Shown here: positions 1 to 7,896 of the stretch, one piece after another | Numbering within the stretch: the stretch's first letter is position 1 | Layout: each line of letters begins with the position of its first letter | Assembly (NCBI GenBank): GCA_045654025.1 | Contig: JAZOMO010000010.1 | Span: 1 to 42,574 of the forward strand | Direction of reading: 5' to 3' | Length of the DNA stretch: 42,574 nucleotides | Source of the DNA: Scatosoma sp045654025 | GTDB lineage: Bacteria > Bacillota > Clostridia > Christensenellales > Borkfalkiaceae | Made by a program: the position numbers and the translations under genes | The notes under the pieces: generated by a model | Database searches by the model: none | Seen by the model: only the letters and a program-made list of their open reading frames with translations | What the model was told of the DNA's origin: nothing

Positions 1-43
1 GATACACAGCAAAAGCCCACAGCGTAATCGCCGTGGGCTTTGC

Positions 44-112
44 TGGTGCACCGTAAGAGCTACTGCGCGCAAGGCGCAGGGCTGTCTGCGACAAGCCCGA
101 ACTCGTAGGATT
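44..112 (-). pseudogene. truncated tRNA-Arg 3' fragment
   Basis: Positions 44-59 exactly repeat the last 16 nt of the intact tRNA-Arg (acceptor 3' strand and CCA). Beyond that the match breaks. About 32 nt of unrelated sequence follow, and then a weak T-arm-like stretch around 95-112 (GAGTTCG). No anticodon or D arm is present, so it cannot be a functional tRNA. It may be a decayed second gene or the scar of a recombination at the tRNA end. Confidence 0.5.
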
Positions 113-130
113 TCTGTTTACTTTTACGAT

Positions 131-170
131 ACACAGCAAAACCCCACGGCGTGATTGCCGTGGGGTTTGC
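131..170 (-). terminator. terminator of tRNA-Arg
   Basis: A 9-bp stem CCCCACGGC/GCCGTGGGG (142-150 with 157-165) is extended by flanking A/T pairs. On the minus strand it ends in TTTT. It begins directly after the encoded CCA of the tRNA. A related hairpin lies at 4-43. Confidence 0.8.
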
Positions 171-247
<77 letters not shown>

Positions 248-281
248 AAATATTCAATTTCGCATTTCAAAATGCTAATAT

Positions 282-310
282 AGTATATTTCTTTTTTTGG
301 TTTTTGTCAA
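282..310 (-). promoter_or_regulatory. sigma-A promoter of tRNA-Arg
   Basis: The minus strand reads TTGACA (305-310), a 17-bp spacer and TATACT (282-287). The predicted start lies about 30 nt upstream of the mature tRNA 5' end. Confidence 0.8.
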
Positions 311-363
311 CTGTTTTTGGGACGTTTTTCACCTTTTTTTAAAAATTCTTTGCGGGGAATGGG

Positions 364-392
364 TTGACTTTTTGGGGGGAATGTTGTAAAAT
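364..392 (+). promoter_or_regulatory. sigma-A promoter of the SGNH hydrolase cluster
   Basis: TTGACT (364-369), a 17-bp spacer and TAAAAT (387-392). It lies just upstream of the first hydrolase gene and is the only clear promoter before the three-gene run. Confidence 0.7.
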
Positions 393-424
393 GATTATGA
401 AATAATAAGGGAGTGTAATATATT

Positions 425-1069
425 ATGAAAATTTTGTTCTTTGGTGATTCTGCGACCGATGCAAACCGTAAGCGTAGCAACGACGACGCTGGGCGTGTTC
501 CTGAAGAGTATAGCAACGAGCCTCGTGCTTTGGGCAGCGGCTACGTCTTTATGGTGGCGACTCAGCTTTACTATGAAAAACCCAACTATTACCAAATCTT
601 AAACCGTGGTATCGGTGGCGATAGATTGCCTCAGCTGTACGGACGTATCAACTTGGACGTTTGGCGTGAACAGCCTGACGTCTTGAATATCTGGGTGGGC
701 GGTAACGATTTGCCCCGTGAAAAGAACCCGAATGCTACCGATTTGAAGCGTTGGGGTAGACTCTATCGTATGATGATAGAGGAAACTTTGGAAAGATGCC
801 CCAACACCAAAATTATTATGTGTGAACCTTGGTGGCCTCGTCCTGCGTATCGGCAGATGATCGGCGAATACGCCGTCGAGGCGAAAAAGATTGCCCAAGA
901 GTTTAACTTGCCCTACGTCGAATTGCAGGATAAGCTTGACAAGGCAGTAGAAGTGTATGGGTATGAAACCTGCTACTACGACGGCGTGCATCCTTCCCCC
1001 GTGCCTTGCAAAATCATCGCGGACGAATGGTTGCGCGTATTCAAGAAAGAAGTGCTCAAGGAAGATTAA
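425..1069 (+). CDS. SGNH/GDSL-family hydrolase, copy 1
   Basis: This 214-residue cytoplasmic protein (no signal peptide) has the SGNH hydrolase fold. The nucleophile block GDS is at residues 7-9, the block II glycines RGIGG at 61-65, block III GGND at 92-95, and the catalytic Asp/His pair DGVH at 186-189. Members of the family hydrolyse ester bonds in lipids, acetylated sugars or other acylated substrates; the substrate cannot be read from sequence. The start is an ATG preceded by GGGAG about 11 nt upstream. The next gene starts 5 bp after the stop and is a paralogue, so the two form a tandem duplication and a likely operon with the third hydrolase. Confidence 0.88.
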   Translation: MKILFFGDSATDANRKRSNDDAGRVPEEYSNEPRALGSGYVFMVATQLYYEKPNYYQILNRGIGGDRLPQLYGRINLDVWREQPDVLNIWVGGNDLPREKNPNATDLKRWGRLYRMMIEETLERCPNTKIIMCEPWWPRPAYRQMIGEYAVEAKKIAQEFNLPYVELQDKLDKAVEVYGYETCYYDGVHPSPVPCKIIADEWLRVFKKEVLKED

Positions 1070-1074
1070 GACCC

Positions 1075-1725
1075 ATGAAAATCATATTTTTTGGCGATTC
1101 TACGGTCGATGCTAAGCGTGTGCGTGGTTGCGATGATGCCGGCCGCGTGCCTGAAGAATATATTACGGACCCCGGATCGTATGGCTCTGGATTTGTGTTT
1201 TTGGTGGCAACGGAGCTTTACTACGAAAAGCCCAACTATTACCAAATCTTAAATCGTGGTATCGGTGGGGATAGATTGCCTCAGCTGTACGCGCGTATCA
1301 ACTTGGACGTGTGGCGTGAACAACCCGACGTTATCTCCATTGTGGTTGGCGCAAATGATTTGCCCCGTGAAAAGAACCCCAACCCTACCGATATTACTCG
1401 CTGGGGAAGACTGTATCGAATGATGATAGAGGAAACTTTGGAACGGCTTCCGGACGTTAAGATTATGCTTTGTGAGCTGTATGCCCCCAGAGAAGAATTC
1501 AGAGAGCTTGTCAAACCGTACAACGAAGAAATAAGAAAAATTGCGCAAGAGTTTTCGTTGCCTTGTGTTTCTTTCCAAGACAAGGTGGACCAAGCATTGG
1601 AAAAGTACGGGTTGCGCACTTGTTTCTACGATGGCGGGCATCCCAACTTGGTTGGCAGTAAAATCCTCGCGGACGAATGGTTGCGGGTGTTTAGACAAGA
1701 ACTTGTTGAAGTTGTTAAGGAATAA
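1075..1725 (+). CDS. SGNH/GDSL-family hydrolase, copy 2
   Basis: A 216-residue paralogue of the preceding gene, with GDS at residues 7-9, RGIGG near 61-65, GAND near 92-95 and DGGHP near the C terminus. An in-frame start at 1006 exists but would overlap the previous gene. The ATG at 1075 aligns with the start of copy 1 and has AAGGA upstream. DNA identity to copy 1 is very high in a patch (about 560-680 against 1210-1330) and clearly lower in the C-terminal third, where the substrate-facing region differs (WWPRP in copy 1, LYAPR in copy 2). The two copies may therefore act on different esters. Confidence 0.88.
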   Translation: MKIIFFGDSTVDAKRVRGCDDAGRVPEEYITDPGSYGSGFVFLVATELYYEKPNYYQILNRGIGGDRLPQLYARINLDVWREQPDVISIVVGANDLPREKNPNPTDITRWGRLYRMMIEETLERLPDVKIMLCELYAPREEFRELVKPYNEEIRKIAQEFSLPCVSFQDKVDQALEKYGLRTCFYDGGHPNLVGSKILADEWLRVFRQELVEVVKE

Positions 1726-1750
1726 TCTCACTTTCGACGAAGGATAAAAT

Positions 1751-2821
1751 ATGGATATTTCCGAAATTGATAAAAATTTAAAATCAACTGCTATCAAGGA
1801 AACGGATATTGTATGGCGAAACGTCAGGGATGACGCTTTTTCCCTCCACGGGATTTTTTATTCGGAAGAGGAAAAGCATTATCGCCGTATGCCTAAATCG
1901 GTTGCAGACAACGTAAGCGAAGGCGTCAAGGTGTTGTCCACTTGTACGGCGGGTGGAAGAATACGTTTTGTAACCGATTCGCCGTATATTGCCGTGAAAG
2001 CGGTGATGGCGGATATGCCGCTTGGGTCGAACAATTCTCTGTCGGGTCAAAGCGGATTTTCGGTGTATATGGACGGGGTCTTTCAAGGGAACTTGCGCCC
2101 GGAACGCGCGAACGTGAACAGCGCCACGGACGGCAAGTACGTCTTCGCGAGTATGTGCTATGCGCGCGTGGGCGGCACAATGAGAAATATTGAAATCTAT
2201 ACGCCTCTGTATAACCGTGTTTACGAAGTGTATATCGGGGTCAAGGAAGGCTGCGTTATATCGCCTGCAAAGGAGTATCGTAATGCTCTGCCCGTGGTAT
2301 TCTACGGTTCGTCGATTACGCAGGGCGGTTGTGCTTCACGGGCGGGAAATGACTACGTGTCCGTCGTTTGTCGTAGGCTGAAATTGGACTTTGTCAACCT
2401 TGGTTTCTCTGGCAACGCAAAGGGTGAGCCGATTATGGCGGATTACTTGGCATCGTTGAAAGCGTCGGTAGTGGTGATGGATTACGACTTTAACGCGCCC
2501 AGCGTGGAATGGCTGCAGGAAACGCATTACCCGATGTATCAAAAAATACGCTCGGCGCAACCGAACGTACCCATCGTGTTTATGACTCGACCGAATTTTT
2601 TATACGATCCCAAAACTTGCAGACCGAGAAGGGAAGTTATTTATCAAAACTATTTGAAGGCAAGAGAAGACGGCGACGAAAACGTTTACTTTATAGACGG
2701 CGAAACGCTGTTTGGGCAAGAGGAATGGGATTCTTCCACCGTTGATAATTGCCACCCGAACGATTTGGGGTTCTACCGTATGGCGGAAAAGGTAGAGGCG
2801 GTATTGTCGAAACTGATATAA
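1751..2821 (+). CDS. two-domain SGNH/GDSL hydrolase (GxDLY/Lipase_GDSL_3 type)
   Basis: This 356-residue protein has an N-terminal beta-rich domain (about 20-165) followed by an SGNH domain. The nucleophile motif is YGSSIT (Ser188), a conserved DYDFNAP lies at 244-250, and the catalytic Asp/His pair is in DNCHP (Asp332, His335). This arrangement matches the Lipase_GDSL_3 group, which often sits with carbohydrate-active enzymes and includes probable sugar deacetylases. No signal peptide is seen, so it probably acts on intracellular substrate. AAGGA precedes the ATG. It follows copy 2 by 25 bp and ends at a strong terminator, closing the three-gene unit. Confidence 0.85.
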   Translation: MDISEIDKNLKSTAIKETDIVWRNVRDDAFSLHGIFYSEEEKHYRRMPKSVADNVSEGVKVLSTCTAGGRIRFVTDSPYIAVKAVMADMPLGSNNSLSGQSGFSVYMDGVFQGNLRPERANVNSATDGKYVFASMCYARVGGTMRNIEIYTPLYNRVYEVYIGVKEGCVISPAKEYRNALPVVFYGSSITQGGCASRAGNDYVSVVCRRLKLDFVNLGFSGNAKGEPIMADYLASLKASVVVMDYDFNAPSVEWLQETHYPMYQKIRSAQPNVPIVFMTRPNFLYDPKTCRPRREVIYQNYLKAREDGDENVYFIDGETLFGQEEWDSSTVDNCHPNDLGFYRMAEKVEAVLSKLI

Positions 2822-2831
2822 GCGTTAGAAG

Positions 2832-2866
2832 AAAAAATCCGAAGGCGGTTGCCTTCGGATTTTTTA
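2832..2866. terminator. bidirectional terminator
   Basis: Hairpin ATCCGAAGGC/GCCTTCGGAT flanked by A6 on the left and T6 on the right. It serves the hydrolase genes (plus) and the convergent YfcC gene (minus). Confidence 0.85.
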
Positions 2867-2881
2867 TATTGCATTGATAGG

Positions 2882-4306
2882 TTACAACCCGATATATACC
2901 GCAAGCATTAAGAAACCAACCGATATAAGAAATAACAGCAGTTGGAACAGCCCCGTGCGCTTAATCCAGCCCAAGTAGCTTACGTTTGATAGGCTTAAAC
3001 CTATGACCAGCGTTCCACAGGTCGGGTACAGAATGTTGGTGTACCCATCGCCGAATAAGTACGCCAAAATGATGACGTTTGTGGAAATCCCCGGCAAAGG
3101 CGACAAGGTCAAAAGCGGAATCAAAAGCATAGCTTTTGCCGACGAGGCGGGGATGAAGAACTCGAACACCAAAATGATGAGGTACAGCAAAATGACGGAG
3201 AAATAGGGGGATTGCTCGCTCATAAAGCTGTGGCAATAATAGAAAATAGTGTGTAGAATATCTCCCTGGTCTGCGATGTACGTTACGCTGAATGCCAGCA
3301 GGATAATCACGATAGAGGGGGATAAATCCTTTGCTCCGGAGGCAAACGCCTTGAAGGTTTCTTTCATGGACCCCAAGCATATCTTGCCGATGACGATTGT
3401 ACCAATGACGAACGCCACCGCCATAAACACCATACCCAAGCCCAAATCTGCTAAAAAAGGAATAGCGGAGGATACGACGATGATAAGCAACGCGACCACG
3501 AACAGCGCGCAAGCCAGTTTCGCCTTTTTCGTATACTCTTTCTTCTGTTCTTCGGTCAAATGTTCAAACGTGCAATCGTTTTGCGAGCCTGCGTTTTTCT
3601 TTTCGTCGAGCTTTGCTGTATAGGTTAAAAACAAGCAGGTGAGCACGTACAACAGTGCGAAAAGGATGAGGCGGAACCACAGCCCGTCCAAAATGGACGT
3701 CCCTGCGAGGTTGGAGGCGACCCCCACGGTGAACGGATTAAACAACGCCGTCGTAAAGCCAACGCCCGTGGTAATCAGCACGAGGCTGACCGATTGTTCC
3801 TTGCTCCAACCCAAGGCTTTGGACATTGCCAAGAAGATGGGGAAGAGGATGAGAAGCTCCTCCTGCAGTCCAAAACAAGAGGAAAGTACCATCATGATTA
3901 AGGTAATGACCCAGATGAGCAGGTATCTGCGTTCGTAGAACTTGTCTACGACGATATGTACGATGGCAACCAAGATGCCTGCTTTGTCCAAGACCTTAAA
4001 CGTACCGCCCAAGACCAGCAATACCGCGATAATTTGGATGATATTGAAGCTTCCGTCGCCGAATAAGAGGGCCTCGACGGGCGCGGTGAACCAACGCCAT
4101 ATGGGCAATCTGGTGGTGCTTGTGATAAAGGAAAACGTATCAGGGATAACTTTGTTGTCGCCGTCCACCTCGTACCGTCCTGACGGGATAACGAAGGTTA
4201 AAATCCCAACGCAAATCATAACCCCCAGCAGAATCGAACATACGGTGATAAAATTTTTAAGACCAAATTTCAGGTCGGAATTTAATTCTTTTTCATTCGT
4301 GCTCAT
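2882..4306 (-). CDS. YfcC-family membrane transporter
   Basis: A 474-residue integral membrane protein with about 12 hydrophobic segments. It starts with a short cytoplasmic tail and a segment ending in FVIPSGRYE, and contains FGLQEELLILFPI and a C-terminal FGDGYTN..YPTCGT region. These features fit the YfcC family, related to DcuC and AbgT type carriers that move dicarboxylates, amino acids or peptides. The exact substrate is not evident. It is the last gene of a three-gene minus-strand operon; its start overlaps the end of the TVP38 gene by 14 bp, which suggests translational coupling. Confidence 0.85.
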   Translation of the reverse strand: MSTNEKELNSDLKFGLKNFITVCSILLGVMICVGILTFVIPSGRYEVDGDNKVIPDTFSFITSTTRLPIWRWFTAPVEALLFGDGSFNIIQIIAVLLVLGGTFKVLDKAGILVAIVHIVVDKFYERRYLLIWVITLIMMVLSSCFGLQEELLILFPIFLAMSKALGWSKEQSVSLVLITTGVGFTTALFNPFTVGVASNLAGTSILDGLWFRLILFALLYVLTCLFLTYTAKLDEKKNAGSQNDCTFEHLTEEQKKEYTKKAKLACALFVVALLIIVVSSAIPFLADLGLGMVFMAVAFVIGTIVIGKICLGSMKETFKAFASGAKDLSPSIVIILLAFSVTYIADQGDILHTIFYYCHSFMSEQSPYFSVILLYLIILVFEFFIPASSAKAMLLIPLLTLSPLPGISTNVIILAYLFGDGYTNILYPTCGTLVIGLSLSNVSYLGWIKRTGLFQLLLFLISVGFLMLAVYIGL

Positions 4307-5006
4307 ATTTGTTTTCTTCCTTCGGTTTAAAAATCCAGTCGACCAACTTGTTTTTATAGATCATACTGAAAACTACGATGATGATGATTACCACCAAGAT
4401 AATATAGGCGACGATCGGGTGTGCGCTTGTAATTTTTACGCCAGCCCAAAGGGTGACGAGGATATCGGGGATGGGCCCTAAAAGGGTGACCAAAGCATAT
4501 TTCCACCATTTCATACCGCTGTTTGCGGCAACCATGTGTATCACCAAGAAGGGGATAAAGGGCGCAAGATATGCAAGAAACAGGAAATAGTAAATGCTCC
4601 GTTTGCTGTTCTTGATTTTTTCTTCGATCAGCCGTTGTTCCTCTTTTTTCTTCGGGGAACTTAAGACCTGTGTGGTTTTTGTAAACAGAAACGCCAGCTG
4701 GCTTGCGATAAAAATAGACAGCGTGACGTGGATAAATCCGCCCCAAAGCCCGTAGCTTATGGCGGAGGTCAGCTGAATGGGAACGGACGATAAAAACGGG
4801 AAGAAAAAGCATACGATCATCACGACGGACATGGCAATAACGCCCGTAATTCCGAGCGTTAATACGGTTTCCTTGACGACGACTGTTCCAGAGGAAACCT
4901 CTTTGAACAGATAGACAATCGTGCTCCAGTTAAAAATGGAGAATATAATTACCGCCGCCAGTAGCGATCCCGTAATGATGATGATTGATTTTTCCTTCTT
5001 ACTCAT
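4293..5006 (-). CDS. TVP38/TMEM64 (DedA-related) family membrane protein
   Basis: A 237-residue protein with about six membrane segments and a lysine-rich loop in the middle (around residues 114-135). The arrangement is that of the SNARE-associated/VTT domain, with the FFFPFLSSVP and YLAPFIPF segments typical of the family. Homologues are linked to lipid scrambling or transport and membrane homeostasis. I chose MSKKEKS (5006) over the longer frame from 5051, because the longer form would overlap the upstream gene by more than 50 bp while this one overlaps by 8 bp. It lies between an acyltransferase and a carrier, which suggests a membrane-lipid role. Confidence 0.8.
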   Translation of the reverse strand: MSKKEKSIIIITGSLLAAVIIFSIFNWSTIVYLFKEVSSGTVVVKETVLTLGITGVIAMSVVMIVCFFFPFLSSVPIQLTSAISYGLWGGFIHVTLSIFIASQLAFLFTKTTQVLSSPKKKEEQRLIEEKIKNSKRSIYYFLFLAYLAPFIPFLVIHMVAANSGMKWWKYALVTLLGPIPDILVTLWAGVKITSAHPIVAYIILVVIIIIVVFSMIYKNKLVDWIFKPKEENKYEHE

Positions 5007-6282
5007 CGTATTTATAAACCTCGTCGCTAACTTTCTTCCAGATAGGGTCATACAAATTGTGGATTTCCTCTGCCGAAATCATCCATTTTGCAACGTGCTT
5101 TCCGTTTTCCAAGAACTTAAAGTTAAAGTAGCTGTTTTTGTAATACAAGTCCAAATCGTGTTGCAACGACATACTCAGCGAGAAGACGTGTTCGGGCTCG
5201 AAGAAGAGTTTCACCTCTTCGCCGTCATAGCTTCCCTCGTAGGTGAGCCCCTTGTTCGTCAGGGTCAAAATCCCTTCGCCGTGGGGGAGTATCGAATAGT
5301 TGTTGTCCAGTTTTTGGACGTTGATATTGCCGATTTGAACACGGTTGGTCAGCTTAAAGTCGTCGCTTTTAATTTCCTTATGCAGGACTTTTCTTTGCCA
5401 TTTATACCATTCGTCAACGTTTTCGAAGGGCAATACGCCGTTTACACCGACAATATCGTAGTATTCGTCCATCTTGACGGTGAACTGGCAATTGCTGCAC
5501 TGCATGGTGTCGTTTTCTACTGAAAAACAATGTTCGCCTTGGCAGTTAGGGCACTTGTAGATGATGTTATCCAGTCCGTAAATGTTGGGCTTTTTGCCGC
5601 GGAAGGCTACTTTTTCGCCTTTAAATTCTTCGTATTCGTTGTAGGCAAACTTCTCTAAAAGCTGGCTGTGCAGTTCCTCTTTCGAAAGGTTCTTGCAATC
5701 CTCGCCGTCAAAAATTTTGTCGAAAGTGACGGTGATTTTCCCCTTTTTAATGTCTGTGGAGTAGCGTGTCCGAGAAAAATAAGAACCTTTACAGCGTACC
5801 AACACAACGGGCAGGGCAGCTTTTTTAATAAAGCCTTCCGTTGCCGGATTGATGGGGTGGGTAGAACCGGAGGTGGACTGAATCCCCTCAGGGAAAACAA
5901 CGATGCTGCCTCCGTTTTTGATGGCTTGGAAGGTTTGCTTTGTTGCTTGGATATCGGGTTGGTACAACATTTTTGCGATGACCCCTAAATGCTTGAGGGT
6001 GCCGTACGTCGATTTGTTGAAGATGTTTTGGTAGCCGCACAAAACGTGGACGTTTAAGTTCTTAATGCCCGCAAACAGATAGACGTAATCGAGGGAGGAC
6101 TTATGCTGACACAGATAGATAGCTTGACGATCTTTCATCTTCAAGTATTCTTCGGTGTAGACAAACGTAACGTTTCGGCTTTTACAAATCCCCTTAAAGG
6201 CAAGGCTAACGACGTTTGCAAGCACAACGTTAGGCTTTTTTATTTTCCTTGTCCGAAATTCTTTGTGGTAATCTCTCTTCAT
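4999..6282 (-). CDS. PlsC-like acyltransferase with C-terminal zinc ribbon
   Basis: A 427-residue protein. The N-terminal half is an LPLAT/PlsC acyltransferase, with the catalytic HX4D box in HKSSLD (about residues 81-86) and the substrate-binding box FPEG in VVFPEGIQS. Family members transfer acyl chains to lysophosphatidate or similar acceptors at the membrane. The C-terminal half is unusual: a four-cysteine ribbon (CPNC...CSNC, about 244-265) followed by a beta-rich domain I do not recognise. Usual bacterial PlsC proteins are about 200-250 residues. No Shine-Dalgarno sequence precedes the ATG, and no in-frame upstream start exists because a TGA lies five codons before it. Confidence 0.82.
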   Translation of the reverse strand: MKRDYHKEFRTRKIKKPNVVLANVVSLAFKGICKSRNVTFVYTEEYLKMKDRQAIYLCQHKSSLDYVYLFAGIKNLNVHVLCGYQNIFNKSTYGTLKHLGVIAKMLYQPDIQATKQTFQAIKNGGSIVVFPEGIQSTSGSTHPINPATEGFIKKAALPVVLVRCKGSYFSRTRYSTDIKKGKITVTFDKIFDGEDCKNLSKEELHSQLLEKFAYNEYEEFKGEKVAFRGKKPNIYGLDNIIYKCPNCQGEHCFSVENDTMQCSNCQFTVKMDEYYDIVGVNGVLPFENVDEWYKWQRKVLHKEIKSDDFKLTNRVQIGNINVQKLDNNYSILPHGEGILTLTNKGLTYEGSYDGEEVKLFFEPEHVFSLSMSLQHDLDLYYKNSYFNFKFLENGKHVAKWMISAEEIHNLYDPIWKKVSDEVYKYDE

Positions 6283-6287
6283 TTTAT

Positions 6288-6315
6288 ATATATTTCAAAT
6301 ATATGAATATTTGAA
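6288..6315. promoter_or_regulatory. overlapping AT-rich palindromes in acyltransferase leader
   Basis: ATATATTT-C-AAATATAT (6288-6304) is a perfect 17-bp palindrome. It overlaps a second inverted repeat, TTCAAATA (6294-6301) with TATTTGAA (6308-6315). Both lie between the promoter and the start codon of the acyltransferase. They could be an operator, for example for a fatty-acid regulator, or a leader hairpin. Confidence 0.4.
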
Positions 6316-6338
6316 TGTTCCTTCTTATGATTTGGTAC

Positions 6339-6367
6339 ATTATATCACACATCACCAAAAAACACAA
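6339..6367 (-). promoter_or_regulatory. sigma-A promoter of the acyltransferase operon
   Basis: The minus strand reads TTGTGT, a 17-bp spacer and TATAAT (6339-6344). The -10 is perfect and the -35 weak. Confidence 0.6.
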
Positions 6368-6424
6368 CAAAAAATAGCAAAAACTTAAAAATCTACCCGA
6401 ATTGCGAGGGAAAAGTGCGAATTT

Positions 6425-6462
6425 AAAAAAAGCATCCTGCAAGGGGTGCAGAATGCTTTTTT
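6425..6462 (-). terminator. terminator of the DUF1015 gene
   Basis: Hairpin GCATcCTGCA/TGCAGaATGC flanked by A7 and T6. It lies 8 bp after the stop codon of the minus-strand gene and could also work in the other direction. Confidence 0.8.
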
Positions 6463-6469
6463 ATCGGTA

Positions 6470-7708
6470 TTAGATTTTGTGGATTAAAATGCCGCTGCGG
6501 AGTTTGGGTTCAAACCAAGTGGATTTCGGGGGCATAATCTCGCCTGCATCGGCGACTTCGGTCAGTTCGGACATGGTCACGGGGTACATGGAAATTGCCG
6601 CCGCCATATCCTCGTTGCAACGCTTTTCTAAATACGAAAGCCCACGGATACCGCCTACGAAATCAATTCTCTTATCCGTTCTGGGGTCAGCAATCCCAAG
6701 CACGGGCGCAAGCAAATACTTTTGCAAAATAGCGCAATCTAAGCGTTCGGCAGGGTTTTCTGCGTTGCAGAGCTCCTCACGGAACTTCACGCAGTACCAT
6801 TTTCCGCCGACGTACAAGCCGATGCTATGGGTTTCGGTGGGGCGGAAGGGGGCTGAAGATGCGCATACGGACACTTGACCAAGCGCCGTTTCGACCTTCT
6901 GCAGGAACTCCTCCACGCTGCCGCCGAGTTCGCACAGCAAGCGGTTATAATCAAAAATCTTCAAGCTGTCTGCAGGGAAGATGACCGACAGGAAGAAGTT
7001 GAATTCTTCCGTTCCATCGTAGGCAGGGTTTTGTTCACGGCGTTTCAAGCCTGCCTTTACTGCCGATGCCGCGCGGTGGTGGCCGTCTGCGATGTATAAG
7101 GCGGACAGCTTTACAAACGCCTCTTCAATCGCCTCGTCTATCTCAGGGGAAGAGGTTGCCCAAACGGTATGTTGAATCCCGTCGTCGGACGTGAAATCGT
7201 ACAAAGGCGCTTTCTTCGTTTCGTTTTCAATGATTTCGTCCAAAGTCTGGCTCTTCTTATAGGCAAGGAAGATGGGGCCCGTCTGCGCAGAGCAGGTGTC
7301 TACGTGGCGGATTCTGTCAAGCTCCTTGTCGGCGCGGGTCAGCTCGTGCTTTTTAATCTTTTCGCTAAGATAATCGTCAATGGAGGCGCAACCGACGATG
7401 CCCGTCTGCGCTCTGCCGTCCATCGTTTGGCGGTAGAAATAGAACTTTTTCGTCTGGTCTTGGACGTACACGCCCTTTTCTTCAAATTCTTTCAAGTTCT
7501 GCGCCGCCTTTTCATACACGCTGTCGTCGTACAAATCAGTGCCGATGGGAAGGTCGATTTCCGCTTTGTCGATGTGTAAGAAGGAATAGGGCTTGCCTTG
7601 GACTTCTATGCGAGCCTCGTCGCTGGACATAACGTCGTAGGGGAGAGCTGCGCATTCTTTTACGTACTGTTCTTGCGGACGGAGCGCCGCAAAGGGTTTC
7701 ACGATCAT
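6470..7708 (-). CDS. DUF1015 family protein
   Basis: A 412-residue cytoplasmic protein. It starts with MIVKPFAALRP and contains YDVMSSDEA, the conserved KKHELTRADKELDRIRH segment, the TGPIFLAY box and ADGHHRAASA (about residue 211). All of these match the DUF1015 family along its full length. The DGHHR box resembles the nucleotide-binding motif of ParB-like kinases, but I would not assign an activity to this protein from that alone. AAGGAG lies 9 nt before the ATG. The gene is monocistronic, with its own promoter and terminator, and divergent from the M20 peptidase. Confidence 0.85.
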   Translation of the reverse strand: MIVKPFAALRPQEQYVKECAALPYDVMSSDEARIEVQGKPYSFLHIDKAEIDLPIGTDLYDDSVYEKAAQNLKEFEEKGVYVQDQTKKFYFYRQTMDGRAQTGIVGCASIDDYLSEKIKKHELTRADKELDRIRHVDTCSAQTGPIFLAYKKSQTLDEIIENETKKAPLYDFTSDDGIQHTVWATSSPEIDEAIEEAFVKLSALYIADGHHRAASAVKAGLKRREQNPAYDGTEEFNFFLSVIFPADSLKIFDYNRLLCELGGSVEEFLQKVETALGQVSVCASSAPFRPTETHSIGLYVGGKWYCVKFREELCNAENPAERLDCAILQKYLLAPVLGIADPRTDKRIDFVGGIRGLSYLEKRCNEDMAAAISMYPVTMSELTEVADAGEIMPPKSTWFEPKLRSGILIHKI

Positions 7709-7739
7709 CTTATTTTCTCCTTAAAACTATTATATAGAT

Positions 7740-7768
7740 ATAATAGACGATTTTTCGCGAAAAGTCAA
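7740..7768 (-). promoter_or_regulatory. sigma-A promoter of DUF1015 gene with palindromic spacer
   Basis: The minus strand reads TTGACT (7763-7768), a 17-bp spacer and TATTAT (7740-7745). The spacer is largely filled by the perfect 12-bp palindrome TTTTCGCGAAAA (7752-7763), which would put a bound repressor directly under the polymerase. Confidence 0.7.
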
Positions 7769-7826
7769 GGGTATGGCAGGCGTGAGTGAGGTGTAAAAAA
7801 ATAAAAATTGGAAAGCGGTTTTCTCA

Positions 7827-7856
7827 TTGACATATTTTCCCCGATTGTAGTATAAT
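7827..7856 (+). promoter_or_regulatory. sigma-A promoter of the M20 peptidase
   Basis: TTGACA (7827-7832), an 18-bp spacer and TATAAT (7851-7856). The 5' leader is about 34 nt. Confidence 0.8.
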
Positions 7857-7896
7857 AACAGTAGTATAAAAAGCTCCAAGGCTACGTGGGGGAATT

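Noticed and set aside
599..991. Minus-strand frame inside the first SGNH gene (and similar antisense frames elsewhere, such as 15406-16314)
   Set aside because: They lie wholly opposite well-supported genes, have no ribosome binding site and show no domain signature.
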